DNA of 16,989 nt from an uncultured Lachnospiraceae bacterium (lineage in GTDB: Bacteria; Bacillota_A; Clostridia; Lachnospirales; Lachnospiraceae), in assembly GCA_902773195.1 (NCBI GenBank), contig CACYDL010000218.1, forward strand, positions 1 to 16,989. The letters run 5' to 3'. Of the stretch, positions 15,111-16,989 are shown piece after piece. Numbering within the stretch: the first letter of the stretch is position 1; each line of letters opens with the position of its first letter. The notes under the pieces were generated by a model, which made no database searches, was not told the origin of the DNA, and saw nothing but the letters and a program-made list of their open reading frames with translations. The position numbers and the translations under genes are program-made.

Positions 15111-16685
15111 ATGTGGAATACGGTACTTTTTGATCTGGACGGCACCCTCACGGATTCCGGAGAGGGCATCACGAGAAGCGTTCAGTACGCCCTGGAGAAG
15201 GGCTTCGGCATCGTGGTCGACGATCCGGAGGAGCTCCGGTCCTTTGTGGGTCCGCCGCTCCGGGAGAAGTTCATGAGCTACGCCGGCCTCAGCCGGGAGC
15301 AGGCGGAGGAAGCGATCCGGCTCTACCGGGAACGCTACACCGAGAAGGGAATGTTTGAGAACAGCGTCTACGAGGGCGTGAGGGAGCTGCTGAAGGCCCT
15401 GAAGCAGGAGCATTTCACCGTCGCCCTCACCTCCTCGAAGCCTGAGGTTTACTGCCGGCAGATACTGGAGCACTTCGATCTGCTCCCGTATTTCGACCTG
15501 GTCTGCGGGAGCGAGCTGGACGGGGGCCGGTCGGAGAAATCCGAGCTGATCCGGACCTGCCTGGACCGGCTGGGCATGACGTACCGCGGAGAGGAGGCCG
15601 TCATCGTCGGGGACCGGGAATATGATATCGTCGGCGCGAAACAGACGGGCATCGGCTCCGTCGGGGTGACCTACGGCTACGGCCCGAGGGAGGAGCTCGA
15701 GGCGGTCTGGCCGGACGTCATCTGCGATTCGGCCTATGAGGTGAGAAACGTCCTGATCGGACAGGCCCGGGACGGCGGAAAAGCGGCCGGCCTCGTCCCG
15801 TACATGAAGCTGCGGGAGAGCGACGGAAGCGTCGTCGACCTGAGGAGGACCGGGGCCGCTCTGGCCTGCGACGGATCGCCGTTTTTCCGGATCTGGAGAT
15901 GCCTCTATCCCCTGCTGGTGGATTTCGCGGGCTCCACGGCGCTGTCCTATGTGTGCGCCGTCGTGATCATGGCGCTGTCCCGCGGGAAGGGCGGCCTCAC
16001 CGGGTCCGACGTCGTCGTCCGGTACGCGGTGCTCGTCACGCTGATCGCCGACGCGGCGCTTCTGCCGCTGTTCGTCACGATGCACCGGCGGGATGAGGAG
16101 ATGAGGAGATTCTACGGGGCCGGGGCCTTCCGGATTCCGGCGCGGATCGGGTTTACGGTGAAATCCGCCCTGTTCTGCGCGGCCGCCGCCGTGCTGGTGA
16201 GCGGCCCTCTGGAGCTGGTCGTGTCCTTCTTTTCCCGCGGCGACACCGCCTTCCAGGAGGTGGAGGAGATGATCGCCTCCCCGGGGCTTCTGCTCCAGAT
16301 CCTGGCGGTGGGAATCGTCGGTCCCGTCATGGAGGAGTACCTGTTCCGCGGCATCCTTTTCCGGCGGCTGAGGGACTACGTCGGCATGTGGTGGGGCGTG
16401 ATCCTCAGCGCGGTGATCTTCGGCATCGCCCACGGCAACCTCACCCAGGGACTGTTCGCCGGAGCCTTCGGCATCATGCTGGCCCTGCTGTACGAGCACT
16501 ACGGGACCCTCCGGGCGCCCATCGCGGCCCATATCGCCAACAACGTGATGACGGTCCTCGTCTCGTATTTCCTGGGGGATATCCCGCTGCCGCTCTGGCT
16601 CCTGTACATCCTCGGGGGCATCGCCATGATCGTGTATCTGCTGAGGAGGCTCTTCCTGCAGAAGGACCCCGTAAACGTCGTGTGA
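15111..16685 (+). CDS. Fusion of HAD phosphatase (Gph-like) and CPBP intramembrane protease
   Basis: The protein has 524 residues in one unbroken frame starting one base after the amidase stop; AAGGA lies seven bases upstream. Residues 1-215 are a HAD hydrolase of the phosphoglycolate-phosphatase type. D8 and D10 are in FDLDGT, with a cap domain (about 20-85), motif II LTSSKP and motif IV IVGDREYD. The Asp nucleophile and acid/base Asp are both present, so it should be active. After a linker (about 216-258) come about seven hydrophobic segments. These carry CPBP (CAAX-protease/Abi) motifs: EEYLFRG (408-414), H441 in GIAHGN and H474 in HIANN, all the residues proposed for the glutamic intramembrane protease site. 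The HAD part should face the cytoplasm. The phosphatase substrate and protease target are unknown. Domain calls are firm; the joint function is not. Confidence 0.88.
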   Translation: MWNTVLFDLDGTLTDSGEGITRSVQYALEKGFGIVVDDPEELRSFVGPPLREKFMSYAGLSREQAEEAIRLYRERYTEKGMFENSVYEGVRELLKALKQEHFTVALTSSKPEVYCRQILEHFDLLPYFDLVCGSELDGGRSEKSELIRTCLDRLGMTYRGEEAVIVGDREYDIVGAKQTGIGSVGVTYGYGPREELEAVWPDVICDSAYEVRNVLIGQARDGGKAAGLVPYMKLRESDGSVVDLRRTGAALACDGSPFFRIWRCLYPLLVDFAGSTALSYVCAVVIMALSRGKGGLTGSDVVVRYAVLVTLIADAALLPLFVTMHRRDEEMRRFYGAGAFRIPARIGFTVKSALFCAAAAVLVSGPLELVVSFFSRGDTAFQEVEEMIASPGLLLQILAVGIVGPVMEEYLFRGILFRRLRDYVGMWWGVILSAVIFGIAHGNLTQGLFAGAFGIMLALLYEHYGTLRAPIAAHIANNVMTVLVSYFLGDIPLPLWLLYILGGIAMIVYLLRRLFLQKDPVNVV

Positions 16686-16779
16686 ACCGCCGAGAGGCCC
16701 CCTGCCGGGAGGCGGCGGGAGAACTGCGCCGCAGCCGCCAAAAAACGCCTCCGGGCCGCGGAAAACCCGCATCAAGGTG

Positions 16780-16989
<210 letters not shown>

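Noticed and set aside
16711..16746. GGCGGC/GCCGCC inverted repeat followed by AAAAAA after the fusion gene.
   Set aside because: On the + strand the run is A, not T, so it cannot end the + transcript. On the - strand the T-run precedes the stem, so it does not work there either.

Overview
The window is a GC-rich, densely coded stretch of a Gram-positive chromosome, most likely a clostridial Firmicute of Lachnospiraceae type. This rests on strong AGGAGG-type ribosome binding sites, consensus sigma-A promoters, U-tailed intrinsic terminators, a Cna-B/isopeptide surface pilin, a clostridial-style zinc amidase and an acetyltransferase-type MetA. I cannot name the species. All protein genes are on the + strand; the only - strand gene is a tRNA.

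Layout. (1) 2-1108: C-terminal part of a pilin-like, wall-anchored adhesin. A bidirectional terminator follows, shared with a convergent tRNA-Arg(CCG) that has its own near-consensus promoter. (2) 1631-2506: a secreted protein of unknown function with its own promoter and terminator. (3) 2732-3910: a stand-alone ATP-grasp enzyme with a consensus promoter set in a run of TTGA repeats. (4) 4139-5353: a DAACS-family sodium/proton symporter, probably for acidic amino acids, closed by a terminator. (5) 5537-6766: a membrane-anchored protein with a long acidic tract and a C-terminal SH3b domain, read from a consensus promoter. (6) 6969-16685: a run of co-directional genes, rluF-ligA-metA-Card1-like protein-[leader with terminator]-argS-amidase-HAD/CPBP fusion. 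Several of these are joined by ATGA start/stop overlaps. (7) 16917-end: the start of rpsB with its own promoter.

How the genes relate. The large cluster is mostly housekeeping: rRNA modification, DNA ligation, methionine biosynthesis, arginyl-tRNA charging and wall hydrolysis. An intrinsic terminator lies only 20 bases before argS, and a short Arg-codon-containing reading frame runs into it. This suggests that expression of argS and the genes behind it is attenuated rather than simply read through.

The two most unusual items are a protein coupled to metA that looks like a Card1/DUF1887 (CARF-nuclease) homologue which has lost its recognisable ligand and nuclease motifs, and a single reading frame joining a HAD phosphatase to a CPBP intramembrane protease. 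Neither is proven from sequence reading alone. I saw no CRISPR array, insertion sequence, prophage or origin.
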